The notes beneath the pieces were generated by a model. The model was not told the origin of the DNA, searched no databases, and worked only from the letters and a program-made list of their open reading frames with translations. From Streptomyces lanatus (GTDB taxonomy: Bacteria > Actinomycetota > Actinomycetes > Streptomycetales > Streptomycetaceae), in contig NZ_BNBM01000008.1 in assembly GCF_014655715.1 (NCBI RefSeq), positions 310,001-374,000 of the forward strand: DNA of 64,000 nt, written 5' to 3'. Position 1 is the first letter of the stretch, and every line of letters begins with the position of its first letter. This document shows, piece by piece, positions 17,771 to 24,930 of this stretch. A program made the translations under genes and the position numbers.

Positions 17771-19012
17771 ATGACCCAGAACGCAGAGGACACGGTGCTC
17801 GCGGTGCGGGCCCCCACCCGCCCCGAGATGGCCACGAGGACGCCCGCCGGGGTTCCGGAGAGTGGGCGGGCCTCGGTCGGGCGGTTGGTCGGTGTGGATC
17901 TGGCCCGGGGGCTCGCGGTGTTCGGTATGTTCGCGGCCCACGTCGGTCCCGACCCGTCGCAGGGCGGTATCACCGGGAACTTGATGGAGCTGGCGCACGG
18001 CCGTGCCTCCGCGCTGTTCGCGTTCCTCGCCGGCTTCTCGATCATGCTGATCACCGGCCGTCGTACGCCGAGGACCGGCAGGGCGGGCCGTGAGGCGGTC
18101 GCCAAGGTGGTGATCCGTGCCCTCGTCCTGCTGGCGCTGGGCACCGCGCTGACGATGACCGGCACCCCGGTCGAGGTGATCCTCGCCTTCTACGGCCTGT
18201 ACTTCCTGCTGGTCCTGCCGCTGTACCGGCTCACCGCCGGCCCGCTGGCGGTCATCGCCGCCGGCACCTCCCTCGTACTGCCGCAGGTCCTGTACGTCGT
18301 CAAGCAGGCGCTCCCCGCCGAGGGCGTCGACGGCGTCTGGGCCTGGCCCGCGGACGCCGACGGCATCGTCTCGCTGCTGTTCACCGGCAGTTACCCGGCC
18401 CTGACCTGGATCCCCTTCGTCATCGCCGGCATGGCCGTGGCCCGCCTCGACCTGGCCGCCACCGCCGTACGCATACGCCTCGCCGTCACCGGCGTCCTGC
18501 TCGCCGCCCTCGGCTACGGCGGCTCGTGGCTGGCCCTGCATCTGGTCCCGGGAGCGATGACCGAGCTGGGCGCCGTCAGTTGGGGCGGCGCGGGTTCGGT
18601 GTCGTCCGCCTGGTGGTCCGACACCTGGGGCTTCCCCTACGACAGCACCACGGCCGGGCTCCTGGTCGCCTCGCCGCACAGCGAGACGACCCTGTCGATA
18701 CTGGCCAACACCGGTGTGGCGCTAGCGGTCCTGACGGCCTGTCTCGCCGCCGTCGACGCCTGGCCCCGCTTCCACCGCCTCGCCCGCCCCGTGATCGCGG
18801 TCGGCTCGATGTCCCTGACCGCGTACGTCCTGCACATCGTCGGCATCCGTCTCCTCGGCATCGAGGAACTGCCCGGCGCCGCCCTCCATGTGCTGCTCGG
18901 CTTCATCGTCGCGATCACCGTGTTCGCCGCCCTGTGGTCATGCCGTTTCCGCCGTGGCCCCCTGGAGTGGCTGCTCGGCAAGGCCACCAAGCCCGCCGAA
19001 CTGGTCCGGTGA
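17771..19012 (+). CDS. Multi-TM DUF418/HGSNAT-like membrane protein (putative acyltransferase)
   Basis: A 413-residue integral membrane protein with about ten hydrophobic helices. It opens with GVDLARGLAVFGMFAAHVGPD, the start of the heparan-alpha-glucosaminide N-acetyltransferase-like (DUF1624) fold, and ends with a DUF418-type segment (YVLHIVGIRLLG…RRGPLEWLLG). Such proteins may acetylate extracytoplasmic sugars. The start is uncertain: ATG 17771 is only one base from GGAGG, whereas GTG 17795 (residue 9) has AGAGG at normal spacing. It diverges from the two-component pair, which may control it. Confidence 0.83.
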   Translation: MTQNAEDTVLAVRAPTRPEMATRTPAGVPESGRASVGRLVGVDLARGLAVFGMFAAHVGPDPSQGGITGNLMELAHGRASALFAFLAGFSIMLITGRRTPRTGRAGREAVAKVVIRALVLLALGTALTMTGTPVEVILAFYGLYFLLVLPLYRLTAGPLAVIAAGTSLVLPQVLYVVKQALPAEGVDGVWAWPADADGIVSLLFTGSYPALTWIPFVIAGMAVARLDLAATAVRIRLAVTGVLLAALGYGGSWLALHLVPGAMTELGAVSWGGAGSVSSAWWSDTWGFPYDSTTAGLLVASPHSETTLSILANTGVALAVLTACLAAVDAWPRFHRLARPVIAVGSMSLTAYVLHIVGIRLLGIEELPGAALHVLLGFIVAITVFAALWSCRFRRGPLEWLLGKATKPAELVR

Positions 19013-19017
19013 CCCGA

Positions 19018-19065
19018 GTGCCCGGCGGCCGCCGGGGCGTAAGGCCCGCGGCGACCACCGGGCAC
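19018..19065. terminator. Bidirectional hairpin between convergent genes
   Basis: GTGCCCGG at 19018-19025 pairs with CCGGGCAC at 19058-19065, with further GC-rich pairing inside. It lies between the stops of the DUF418-type gene (plus) and the lipase gene (minus). There is no T-tract, which is normal for this genus. Confidence 0.55.
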
Positions 19066-19072
19066 CCGTGTC

Positions 19073-20080
19073 TCAGCCGCCCAGCACGGGCAGGACCAGC
19101 CCGCATCGGACGGGCCGCGCGTGCGCGGGATCGAGGGCGTTGCCCACCAGTTGCGCGGCGTTGGTGTCGTACGCGAGCGACAGATGCTCGGAGATGTCCT
19201 GCGGGCAGATCCGCTGGATCAGGATGTTGCGGACGGTCGCGCCCGGTCCGGCGGTCAGGAAGTTGTTCCGGTAGGGGGTGGCGAACTCGTCGTACTTGGT
19301 GGCGATGACGGTGTAGCGGACGCCCGGCTGTGTGTCCCCGTCCCGGTCGAGCTTCTTGTTCATCTCGGAGCCGACCATCTGGTCCGACCATGCCTGGCCC
19401 ACGACGGCGGACACGGCCGGGTTGAGGCCCAGCTGGGTGGTCAGCGTGCCGATGCCGGCGACGTTCCCCCCGTGGTTGGACGGGGCCAGGGCGACAAGGC
19501 TGCGTACCTTGTTCCGCTTCGGGTGCGCCGGGTTCGTGCCGCCCTCGAACCGCAGATACCAGCGGGGTGTCGGACCGCCGCCCTGGGAGTGCCCGACGAT
19601 GTCGACCTGGCGGGCACCGGTGGCCTTCAGTACACGGTCGACGTAGCGGGCGACCTGCCGGGCGGATGCCGGGATGGGACCCGTGGCCTGGAACGGACTT
19701 CCGGGCGGCCCGCCGTAGTTGGGGGCGAAGACGCAGTAGCCCTCGCGCTTCAGCCACGGGGACAGCAGGCCCCAGTTGTTGAAGGCGTTCGCCGCGGACC
19801 CGTGCAGCAGGACGACCGGACGCGGATGGCGCCGGGTGGGCCGGCAGTTCCAGTCGTTGGCCCCGGAAGGCGGTGCGTCCGGGTGCAGAAGCCCGCCCGC
19901 CAACGCCGCCGGGACATCGAGGAACCTGCCCAGCGGCCGCGGAGGCGCGGGACCGTCGGACACGGCCGCCGCCTCGCCCGACAGACCGGCCGTCAGTGAC
20001 AGTGCGAGGCCCGCACAGGCCGCGGCCCACCTGGTGCGCCGCGGGTTCGACTGTCTCCGGGAAACCGTCCGATCCGACAT
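19073..20080 (-). CDS. Secreted alpha/beta-hydrolase lipase (LipC/EstA type)
   Basis: A 335-residue protein with an N-terminal signal (basic RRQSNPRRTR, hydrophobic core, AAA-type cleavage region near residue 40). The hydrolase fold shows the oxyanion segment VVLLHGSAANAFNNW and the nucleophile elbow GHSQGG. A late His in SEHLSLAYD, after the conserved N-L-I region, is the probable catalytic His. Paired cysteines (NWNCRPT, GYCVF, RICPQD, VRCGLV) suggest disulfides in the mature exoenzyme. It is monocistronic. Likely a triacylglycerol or polyester lipase; the true substrate is unknown. Confidence 0.88.
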   Translation of the reverse strand: MSDRTVSRRQSNPRRTRWAAACAGLALSLTAGLSGEAAAVSDGPAPPRPLGRFLDVPAALAGGLLHPDAPPSGANDWNCRPTRRHPRPVVLLHGSAANAFNNWGLLSPWLKREGYCVFAPNYGGPPGSPFQATGPIPASARQVARYVDRVLKATGARQVDIVGHSQGGGPTPRWYLRFEGGTNPAHPKRNKVRSLVALAPSNHGGNVAGIGTLTTQLGLNPAVSAVVGQAWSDQMVGSEMNKKLDRDGDTQPGVRYTVIATKYDEFATPYRNNFLTAGPGATVRNILIQRICPQDISEHLSLAYDTNAAQLVGNALDPAHARPVRCGLVLPVLGG

Positions 20081-20255
20081 CAGGGCACTCCTCGTCTCCG
20101 TGCCGGCCGTGCGCCGACGCGAAGATGATCGAGGAGGGGATCCGCGCGATGATCAACAGCCGCTCGCGGCACCCCTTATGGAGCAGACGGCTTTCATCCG
20201 TCCAGCTCACGGAAGAGCAGAAAGGCGTATCGACGCCGGGACGGGTCGAACGCGT

Positions 20256-20396
20256 GAGCGCCGGGGGATCGTATGCGCTAAGCTCTCTCACGAGCTGGTC
20301 GCCGCAAGTCGGGGCGGCTGGTCGCGCGTTGGTGGTCCAAGGAAAGACGTCCCGCTTCCTGCGGGGAGATGCAGGTGCAAGGCCTGCCCGGCGCTC
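20256..20396 (+). ncRNA. Multi-branched structured RNA (riboswitch-like leader or sRNA)
   Basis: A perfect 10-bp closing helix pairs GAGCGCCGGG (20256-20265) with CCCGGCGCTC (20387-20396), extendable by a G-U and a G-C pair. It encloses a series of hairpins: AGCTC/GAGCT (20281-20296), GCCGC/GCGGC (20301-20318), TTGG/CCAA (20329-20340), CCCGC/GCGGG (20351-20365) and GCAGG/CCTGC with a 7-nt loop (20371-20387). A strong terminator hairpin follows at once. This layout fits an aptamer-plus-terminator leader for the gene at 20568, or a free-standing sRNA. I compared it by memory with the cobalamin, FMN, SAM, TPP and c-di-AMP classes and could not assign one. The strand is chosen from the terminator and downstream gene. 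Confidence 0.65.
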
Positions 20397-20400
20397 GCTC

Positions 20401-20435
20401 ACGGGGCCCGTCCGCATATCGCGGACGGGCCCCGT
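20401..20435 (+). terminator. Strong intrinsic terminator after the structured RNA
   Basis: A perfect 15-bp stem, 20401-20415 with 20421-20435, closes a 5-nt ATATC loop, followed by a T-containing stretch. It begins 4 nt after the closing helix of the RNA element. This is what is expected for a premature terminator or the 3' end of a small RNA. Confidence 0.8.
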
Positions 20436-20567
20436 TCATGTTTCCAGATTCTTTCCGGATTCCCGGGCGCTCCCGGGAACTCACCCGGCTCTCCATCCGA
20501 CTTGTGGGACGGGGCCGTCGTCCGGCGGCCGCTCAGCGACCACATCATCGGTACTAGGGAGTCGTCC

Positions 20568-21311
20568 GTGTCCCGCTCCACTCTGATCCGCAGTCTGCGC
20601 CGTACCGGCGTTCTCACCTCGGTCGCCCTCGCCATGGCCGTCGCCACGGCGGGACCGGCGGCGGCGCACACCGAGGTGGAGGCCGAGGGCGCCCGGGCCC
20701 TCGACCAGAACGTCGCCCTGACCTTCGCCGCGGAGTCGGAGTCGGGCACGGCCGGGATCAGCAAGCTGGAGGTGATCCTGCCCGAGGGGATCAGCCCGGA
20801 GGACATCACCTACGACGAGGGGCCCGAGGGCTGGAAGTTCGCCACCACCAGCCGGGGCTACACGGTGTCCGGGCCGAAGCTCGCGGTGGGCGAGGACGTC
20901 GAGTACGTCGTGACCGTACGGCAGTTGCCGGACGCGAAGGAGGTCGTCTTCAAGACCCTCCAGAGCTACAGCGACGGCAAGGTCGACCGCTGGATCGAGC
21001 TGGAGGAGGAGGCCGATGGCGACGGCCACGGACACGGTCACCCCGCGCCCCGGCTGGAGCTGAAGGCGGCGGCGCCCGGTGCCGAGCCGGTGAGCCCCAC
21101 TCCGACCCAGGCGCCGTCCGCCTCTGCCTCTCCGTCCGGCACCGCTTCGGACGAGCCCGCCGCGAAGGACTCCTCGGCGGAGCCGGCGGCGGACGACTCG
21201 AAGGACGACGACGGCATGCCCATGGCCGTACCCCTCGGCATCGGCGCGGCCGTCGTGGTGCTCGGCGGCGGCGCCTGGTGGCTGAGGAAGCGCCGGAGCG
21301 GGGCTGCCTGA
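20568..21311 (+). CDS. YcnI-like (DUF1775) membrane-anchored extracytoplasmic protein
   Basis: A 247-residue protein. The signal peptide ends AAA-HTEVE, placing a His at the mature N-terminus as in YcnI proteins, where it ligates copper. The DUF1775 domain follows (SKLEVILPEGI, GPEGWKF, QLPDAKEVVFKTLQSYSDGKVDRWIE). A His-rich stretch (DGHGHGHPAPRLEL), a Ser/Pro/Ala linker, one TM helix (about 218-240) and a basic tail (LRKRRSG) come next. GTG 20568 follows GGGAG. YcnI proteins are usually linked with CopC/CopD copper uptake, but none is adjacent here, so a copper-chaperone role is inference. It lies 130 bp downstream of the structured RNA and terminator. Confidence 0.83.
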   Translation: MSRSTLIRSLRRTGVLTSVALAMAVATAGPAAAHTEVEAEGARALDQNVALTFAAESESGTAGISKLEVILPEGISPEDITYDEGPEGWKFATTSRGYTVSGPKLAVGEDVEYVVTVRQLPDAKEVVFKTLQSYSDGKVDRWIELEEEADGDGHGHGHPAPRLELKAAAPGAEPVSPTPTQAPSASASPSGTASDEPAAKDSSAEPAADDSKDDDGMPMAVPLGIGAAVVVLGGGAWWLRKRRSGAA

Positions 21312-21348
21312 GGCCCCCCACGGTCCCGCACATGAGACGCATCCGGGG

Positions 21349-22542
21349 CTATGAGACAAGCGCGTCCTCGGCGTCGTAGCCATAGATCCAGCCATTGCCC
21401 ACCAGAGGATCGGAGGCCGCCAGTGCCGTGTCCCGGGCCCGCTGTTCGGGGCCGTCGGGCAGGTGGTTGATGTCGCGGCGGGCGTGGCTGACCTGCTGGA
21501 GGCGGGTGGTGCGGGCGATGCGGGCGGCCTCGTAGCGCTTCAGTGCCGCCTCCGGGTTCGCCCCGGGCGTGGCCAGGCAGCGGGCCAGTACGGCGGCGTC
21601 CTCGATGGACTGGGCCGCGCCCTGGGCGAAGAAGGGGAACATCGGGTGCGCGGCGTCGCCGAGCAGCGTCACCGTGCCTACGCTCCACTGTCGTAGGGGC
21701 GCCCGTTCCAGCAGCGCCCAGCGTCCGGGTACGTCGCCGGCGGTGATGAGCTCGGTCACCCGTGGGTCCCAGCCGGCGAACTCGGCCTGGAACTCCCCGA
21801 CGTCGGCCTTAGTGCTCCACGACTCGTCGGTGAAGTCCCCGGCGGGGGCGACGGCGACGACATTGACGGCGCTGCCACCGGCGATCGGGTAGTGCACGAA
21901 GTGTCGGCCCGGCCCGAGCCACAGCGTCTGGGCGGGCCGCAGTGCGAAGTCGGGCGCGGTGTGGGCCGGCACGACGGTGCGGAAGGCGCAGATGCCGGAG
22001 TACTCGGGCGGCTCGGGTTCGGCCAACGCGCCGCGGACCACGGAGTGCACTCCGTCGGCGCCGATGACGATGTCGGCCTCGACACGGCTGCCGTCGGCGA
22101 AGCCCACCAGCGCGCCGTCCGGCCCCGCGTCGACCGAGGTGCACCGCGCACCCAGGCGGACCCAGTCGTCCGGCACGGCCGACCTGACCGTGTCGAGCAG
22201 GTCTGCCCGGTGCGCGGTGTACGTCCGCTCGCCGTAGAGCCGCTCGCACACCCCGTCCAGCCGTTCCACCGACAGCACACGCCCGTCCGCCCAACGGCGG
22301 AACTCCCACGCCCACTCCAGCGGCACGGCCCGGCGCAGAAACCGCTCCATGACACCGAGGCGACGCAACAGCCGTATGGCATTGGGGGCCACGAGCAGAC
22401 CGGCGCCGACCTCGGTGAGGGCGGACGCCTGCTCGTACACCGTCGCCGTCAGGCCGGCGCGGCACAGGAAGGCCGCGGCGGCGAGTCCGCCGATGCCGCC
22501 CCCGACGATGGCGATCCGTGGGCCGTGGGCGGGGTGGGGCAT
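21349..22542 (-). CDS. FAD-dependent monooxygenase (salicylate/6-hydroxynicotinate hydroxylase type)
   Basis: A 397-residue class A flavoprotein monooxygenase. The FAD ADP-binding motif is IAIVGGGIGGLAAA, the DG motif lies in ADIVIGADGVHSVVR, and the ribityl-binding GD motif in TVTLLGDAAHPMFPFFAQGAAQSIEDA. These three fingerprints define aromatic hydroxylases of the PHBH/salicylate group, which use NAD(P)H and O2. ATG 22542 follows GAAGGAG at ideal spacing; the open frame upstream is not homologous. No dioxygenase or regulator for an aromatic pathway is adjacent, so the substrate is open. Confidence 0.9.
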   Translation of the reverse strand: MPHPAHGPRIAIVGGGIGGLAAAAFLCRAGLTATVYEQASALTEVGAGLLVAPNAIRLLRRLGVMERFLRRAVPLEWAWEFRRWADGRVLSVERLDGVCERLYGERTYTAHRADLLDTVRSAVPDDWVRLGARCTSVDAGPDGALVGFADGSRVEADIVIGADGVHSVVRGALAEPEPPEYSGICAFRTVVPAHTAPDFALRPAQTLWLGPGRHFVHYPIAGGSAVNVVAVAPAGDFTDESWSTKADVGEFQAEFAGWDPRVTELITAGDVPGRWALLERAPLRQWSVGTVTLLGDAAHPMFPFFAQGAAQSIEDAAVLARCLATPGANPEAALKRYEAARIARTTRLQQVSHARRDINHLPDGPEQRARDTALAASDPLVGNGWIYGYDAEDALVS

Positions 22543-22622
22543 GGGCCGCTCCTTCGACGCGAGGGCGAACGTCCTGCTCATAGCATGCGCCTGACCCGCG
22601 CCCTCGCGCGCCGGGACCGCGG

Positions 22623-22970
22623 TCAGAGGGTGAAACTGATGACCTGTCCGTCGGACTCGATGGTGGCGCCGCTGATGTTGAGGGAGTCGTAGCAGCCGTG
22701 GCTGCTGAAGACCTGGACCCACTGGCCGGCGGGCACCGTGACGGAGATGTCCTTCGCCCGGCCGACGGTGAAGTCGCTGTGGCAGGTGTAGACGCCGGCC
22801 GTCTGGGTCATGACCGAGTCGCCGTCGGTGATCGTCACGCGCAGGGTGGCGGTGACATCCGCCCGGGGCGCGGCCGAGGCGGGGGAGGTGAGGACCAGCG
22901 CGCCGGCGGCGGCGAGCCCGGCGGCCAGGGCGGAGACGCGGGTACGGCGGGAAGCGGGACGAGGAAGCAT
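22623..22970 (-). CDS. Small secreted protein of unknown function
   Basis: 115 residues with a typical Sec signal (RPASRRTR, hydrophobic ALAAGLAAAGALVL, cleavage near SPASAAP). The mature part is about 75 residues, rich in beta-prone segments, with two cysteines (YTCHSD and HGCYDS) that could form one disulfide. I do not recognise the family. ATG 22970 follows GGAG; the open frame could begin at 23000 but that would extend the signal unusually. It lies between a monooxygenase and a secreted metalloprotease-like gene, both on the same strand. Confidence 0.7.
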   Translation of the reverse strand: MLPRPASRRTRVSALAAGLAAAGALVLTSPASAAPRADVTATLRVTITDGDSVMTQTAGVYTCHSDFTVGRAKDISVTVPAGQWVQVFSSHGCYDSLNISGATIESDGQVISFTL

Positions 22971-23117
22971 CGAGGACTCCGGATTCTCGGCTCCGGACAC
23001 GCGGTCGCGCCGGAGTGGGGGTGCCTGGAAACGGTGGCGGGCGCACTGCCGGGTGATCGTGCCGTGGAACGGGCTGGTGCCGCGGTGACGGCGGCACCAG
23101 CCCCGTGGATCAGCGGC

Positions 23118-23765
23118 TCACAGGCCGTCGCGCACCATCGCGGCGACGATCTGGACGTGACGGTCGGCCGCGGTGTTGGAGAACTCGTTGTCGTAGTTCA
23201 GGCCGTACGGCCAGAAGTGCCCGCCGCCCGTGGAGAGTTTGGCGCTCGCACCGTCGAACTGCCGGACCAGCGCGGTGGCCTGGGCGCCGGTCCAGGTGCC
23301 GCTGCCGCCCAGACGCGACCATCCGGAACTCGTCCCCACGCCGATGGTGTGGGCGATCTCGTGCAGCGCGGTCCGCTCGGTCATGTAACCGCGGTTGCCG
23401 AAGCGGATGGTGCCGTTGATGTTGCCGTCGGCGGTGGGCACGCCCGGGTCGTAGCGGACCGTGATGGTCTTGCCGAGGTCGCTGAGGTTGTTGTAGCGGG
23501 CGACCGCGGCGTTCATGGCCCTGGTGATGAGGTCGTACGCCGTGCGCTGGTCCTCGGTGGGGTTGGCGGCCCTTTCCAGGGTCCAGGTGATGGAGGCGGC
23601 GGCCGTCACCTGTCCCTGCCGCGCCGGTGCCGCCGTGGTCTGCGGTGTGGCCTGCGCGATGCCCGGGCCCGCCAGCAGGGCGGCGGCCAGCACGGCCACG
23701 ACCGCCTTGCCGCGCCGAGGTATGGGGGCGTGGTGATCGGATGTCACGGCTCGTCGTGGACTCAT
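23118..23765 (-). CDS. Secreted HExxH zinc-metalloprotease-like protein
   Basis: 215 residues: a Sec signal (RRGKAVVAVLAAALLAGPG, cleavage around AQA-TP) and then a compact domain. It has a helix that could be a lid (TAYDLITRAMNAAVARYNNL), a beta-hairpin (KTITVRYDPGVPTADGN) and the zinc-binding helix TERTALHEIAHTIGVG. The first two ligands are clear; the third His/Asp expected after xxG is not obvious (GVGTSSGW follows), so catalysis is uncertain. AGGAGG precedes ATG 23765. A palindromic LacI-type operator lies 83 bp upstream, suggesting carbon-source control. Confidence 0.77.
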   Translation of the reverse strand: MSPRRAVTSDHHAPIPRRGKAVVAVLAAALLAGPGIAQATPQTTAAPARQGQVTAAASITWTLERAANPTEDQRTAYDLITRAMNAAVARYNNLSDLGKTITVRYDPGVPTADGNINGTIRFGNRGYMTERTALHEIAHTIGVGTSSGWSRLGGSGTWTGAQATALVRQFDGASAKLSTGGGHFWPYGLNYDNEFSNTAADRHVQIVAAMVRDGL

Positions 23766-23847
23766 TGCGGGGTCCTCCTGTGGGGGGTGGCGTGGGGAGG
23801 GTGGGACCCGGGTCGAGTGGGGGTGCGCGGCAGTCATCACCGCGCGT

Positions 23848-23861
23848 GGAAAGCGCTTTCC
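23848..23861. promoter_or_regulatory. LacI-family operator candidate
   Basis: GGAAAGCGCTTTCC is a perfect 14-bp palindrome with the central CG typical of LacI/GalR-type operators. It lies 83 bp upstream of the metalloprotease-like start (23765) and between two minus-strand genes, so it should act on that gene. The core GAAAGCGCTTTC resembles operators of glycoside-utilisation repressors in actinomycetes. Confidence 0.6.
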
Positions 23862-23919
23862 GAAGCGTTCCGGATGCTAATCCCGTGTTCTGGGCATGTC
23901 AATGAAGGGTCCGGGCGGC

Positions 23920-24930
23920 TTACGCCCCCGTCCCCGTGTCGTGCAGCGCGTACAGCCCGCTCACCCGCGCCCCGCGCAACCGCTTGGCCTCGATGGCCTT
24001 CATCCCCGCGTGCAGGGCCGTGCTGCCGTTTCGGTACGCCTCCTCGATCGGCTCGTAATAGGTGAGGGCGAAGTAGGCGAAGGGGGCGGGGTGTTCGGGG
24101 TCGATGCCGACCGCGCGCAGCCAAGTGGTGCCGCCCTGGTGGTAGTGGAGGCAGAACCCGGTCATGCGCGGACCCGCGTAGGCCGCGACCACTCGGGCCT
24201 GGTCCCCCATGGCGTCGGCCTGTCGCTTCAGCAGGCTCGTCATCGCCGCGGTGTCGTCGCCGTGGCCATGGGACTGCTGCAGCGCCGCGAGGAGCCGTCC
24301 GGCGTCCTCGTGGCAGTCGGCGAGGAGTTGGTGGCGTACGTCGAGTCCGGCCGCCGCGAAGGCCGAGCGTTCGCGGCGTATCGCCACACGGCGCTTGGAC
24401 GGCAGCGAGGCCAGATAGTCGTCGAACCCGGCGCCGGGCAGCGGAATCGTCGCGTCGTCCTCCATGCGATGCGGGGGAGTGCCGTACAGCGGCGCGAGCA
24501 GACGCGTGGCGGGCTCGGTCAGATAGGGCCACCAGTGCGTCGTGCCGTGCCGCCCGGCGAGATCGCGGGCCGCGTCGCGGAGCAGGGCCAGGCAGGAGGT
24601 GAGGCGATGCCCGGGAAGGCGCGGGTCGGTCAGCGGTGAGTTGTGGTAGCCGCGCCGGGCGCCCGCGAGGACGCACGGCTTCCTTGCGCCGGGCGGGAGG
24701 TGCGTCGGCTCGTAGTAGGTGTTGGGCTCCTCGTGCACGACGTACAGGGGCGCTGCCGCGACCAGGGTGCCGTCGTCGTCCCGGACCAACGCGTACGACG
24801 CCGTGGCGGTGGGGTCGCTCTCCTCGCCGGCGAGCCAGCGGTGGGACAGATAGACACCGGCGTGTTGGGCGAGCCGGTCCCAGTCGGCCACCGGCACGGC
24901 GTGCACGCTGCTGACGATCTCCGCCTTCAC
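23920..24930 (-). CDS. FemAB-like/GNAT-fold transferase
   Basis: 336 residues, with the layout of the FemAB-like (COG3146) or GNAT-fold transferases: an N-terminal half-domain (RLAQHAGVYLSHRWLAG…GTLVAAAPLYVV), the central SKRRVAIRRERSAF helix, and a C-terminal acyl- or aminoacyl-binding half ending ALHAGMKAIEAKRLRGARV. Related enzymes transfer amino acids or acyl groups to peptides and cell-wall precursors. GTG 24930 has AAGGAG in front, and it overlaps the MFS stop (24927), so it is the last gene of a four-gene operon. I infer it acylates or aminoacylates the product of this cluster. Confidence 0.75.
   Translation of the reverse strand: MKAEIVSSVHAVPVADWDRLAQHAGVYLSHRWLAGEESDPTATASYALVRDDDGTLVAAAPLYVVHEEPNTYYEPTHLPPGARKPCVLAGARRGYHNSPLTDPRLPGHRLTSCLALLRDAARDLAGRHGTTHWWPYLTEPATRLLAPLYGTPPHRMEDDATIPLPGAGFDDYLASLPSKRRVAIRRERSAFAAAGLDVRHQLLADCHEDAGRLLAALQQSHGHGDDTAAMTSLLKRQADAMGDQARVVAAYAGPRMTGFCLHYHQGGTTWLRAVGIDPEHPAPFAYFALTYYEPIEEAYRNGSTALHAGMKAIEAKRLRGARVSGLYALHDTGTGA

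Larger units (their letters stand above)
20081..20567. other. 487-bp non-coding region containing a structured RNA and terminator
   Basis: No credible gene: the ORFs crossing it lack domain content. The right half (20256-20435) folds into the RNA element and terminator described separately. The remainder should hold the lipase promoter on the minus strand and, after the terminator, a 130-bp leader to the YcnI-like gene. Confidence 0.55.

Noticed and set aside
16736..18679. 647-residue frame containing the response regulator
   Set aside because: Everything upstream of 17422 is low-complexity antisense of the DUF418-type gene. Only the part from GTG 17422 has receiver/LuxR homology.
20256..20435. 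Assignment of the RNA to a cobalamin, FMN, SAM or c-di-AMP riboswitch
   Set aside because: Short similarities (for example GGTGCAAG near the last hairpin) are present, but the conserved cores of those classes are not.
20481..21395. Minus-strand frame over the YcnI-like gene
   Set aside because: It is a glycine/arginine-rich antisense shadow; the plus strand has the signal peptide, DUF1775 and TM helix.
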